Source: an uncultured Lachnospiraceae bacterium (lineage in GTDB: Bacteria > Bacillota > Clostridia > Lachnospirales > Lachnospiraceae). From it: a stretch of DNA of 35,810 nucleotides. The translations under genes and the position numbers were made by a program. The DNA lies in the NCBI GenBank assembly GCA_947626795.1, contig CANQTH010000026.1, positions 1 to 35,810 on the forward strand, read 5' to 3'. Every line of letters begins with the position of its first letter. Positions within the stretch are counted from its first letter, which is position 1. A model generated the notes under the pieces. The model was not told where the DNA came from and ran no database searches. It worked only from the letters and a program-made list of their open reading frames with translations. Of this stretch, positions 35,442-35,810 are shown piece by piece.

Positions 35442-35514
35442 AGCCGATGATCGGACTCGAACCGATAACCTGCTGATTACAAATCAGCTGCTCTGCCAAT
35501 TGAGCCACATCGGC
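35442..35514 (-). tRNA. tRNA-Thr(TGT)
   Basis: 73 nt: acceptor GCCGATG/CATCGGC, anticodon stem GCTGA/TCAGC with loop TTTGTAA, T arm ATCGG-TTCGAGT-CCGAT, discriminator T. Confidence 0.97.
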
Positions 35515-35556
35515 CTGCCCTTAAACGCATTGCGCAGAGCGTATTTTTGAGATATA

Positions 35557-35629
35557 TGGGACCTATAGGGCTCGAACCTATGACCCTCTGCTTGTAAGGC
35601 AGATGCTCTCCCAGCTGAGCTAAGATCCC
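35557..35629 (-). tRNA. tRNA-Val(TAC)
   Basis: 73 nt: acceptor GGGATCT/AGGTCCC, anticodon stem TCTGC/GCAGA with loop CTTACAA, T arm ATAGG-TTCGAGC-CCTAT, discriminator A. Confidence 0.97.
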
Positions 35630-35636
35630 ATATAAA

Positions 35637-35710
35637 CGACCCAGAAGGGACTCGAACCCTCGACCTCCGCCGTGACAGGGCGGCGCTCTAACCAACTGAG
35701 CCACTAGGCC
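35637..35710 (-). tRNA. tRNA-Asp(GTC)
   Basis: 74 nt: acceptor GGCCTAG/CTGGGTC (two G-U pairs), anticodon stem CCGCC/GGCGG with loop CTGTCAC, T arm GAGGG-TTCGAGT-CCCTT, discriminator G. It is the first tRNA visible in the cluster; the remaining 100 bp to the right edge shows neither a further tRNA nor a clear promoter. Confidence 0.97.
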
Positions 35711-35810
35711 ACTTTATTTTTAAAAGGACGTTCTTCCGCGCCCTCAAAAACCCATGCAGGAATGGTGGCTCCCAGCCTCCCCAGGACAGCCCAGCCTCTC
35801 TCCTCTCTCG

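Noticed and set aside
35344-35704. Open frames over the tRNA cluster giving MDGEGFEPSKASPTDLQS and MAQLVRAPPCHGGGRGFES
   Set aside because: These are well-known spurious translations of tRNA genes; the DNA is fully explained by tRNA-Tyr, Thr, Val and Asp.

Overview
The window reads as a chromosomal segment of a Gram-positive, moderately GC-rich Clostridia member, most likely Lachnospiraceae. Three things point there: the r-protein sequences (type-Z four-Cys S14, Zn-LID adenylate kinase, the KOW protein between map and infA), large secreted proteins built from BspA-type LRR, MBG-like, Big and Fn3 modules, and a class B sortase. No plasmid, phage, transposase or CRISPR signature was seen. Nearly everything is on the minus strand, so transcription runs from high to low coordinates.

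Layout. (1) 1-9951: a putative surface-protein operon with a good promoter near 10080-10108. It encodes a 2473-aa protein of about 24 Ig/MBG-like repeats, a class B sortase, and a BspA-like LRR protein that runs off the left edge. (2) 10284-10835: a small sigma-70-family factor with a probable TTG start. (3) 11028-24107: the S10-spc ribosomal protein operon from rpsJ to infA, including secY, adk, map and a KOW gene. It has a sigma-A-type promoter at 24338-24366 and a strongly foldable leader at 24144-24244. It ends after infA at a terminator; the usual rpmJ-rpsM-rpsK-rpsD-rpoA-rplQ block is absent. (4) 24564-25313 lgt, and divergently 25423-26283 an RlmI-like methyltransferase. (5) 26715-30863: a 1382-aa LRR plus Cys/His-repeat secreted protein. 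(6) 31315-34860: a modular GH43-type glycosidase. (7) 35066-35710: seven tRNA genes (Asp, Val, Thr, Tyr, fMet, Phe, Lys in transcription order) closed by a terminator.

The non-coding DNA is unusually rich in related short interspersed repeats. One family has GTAACAGTTCAGCC-like inverted ends and an AATCCGGCTC hairpin. A second carries CAAGGCTCGCTTGCGAGTCTT and GCGGAGCGTTGATCCG blocks. They occupy almost every larger intergenic gap, including the normally tight secY-adk junction.

The best candidates for new biology are the S10 leader RNA, the giant-repeat-protein/sortase/LRR operon next to a sigma factor, the extracellular C3H repeat protein with near-identical 726-bp internal repeats, and the dispersed repeat families. 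Functional statements rest on motif recognition by eye; no database search was run.
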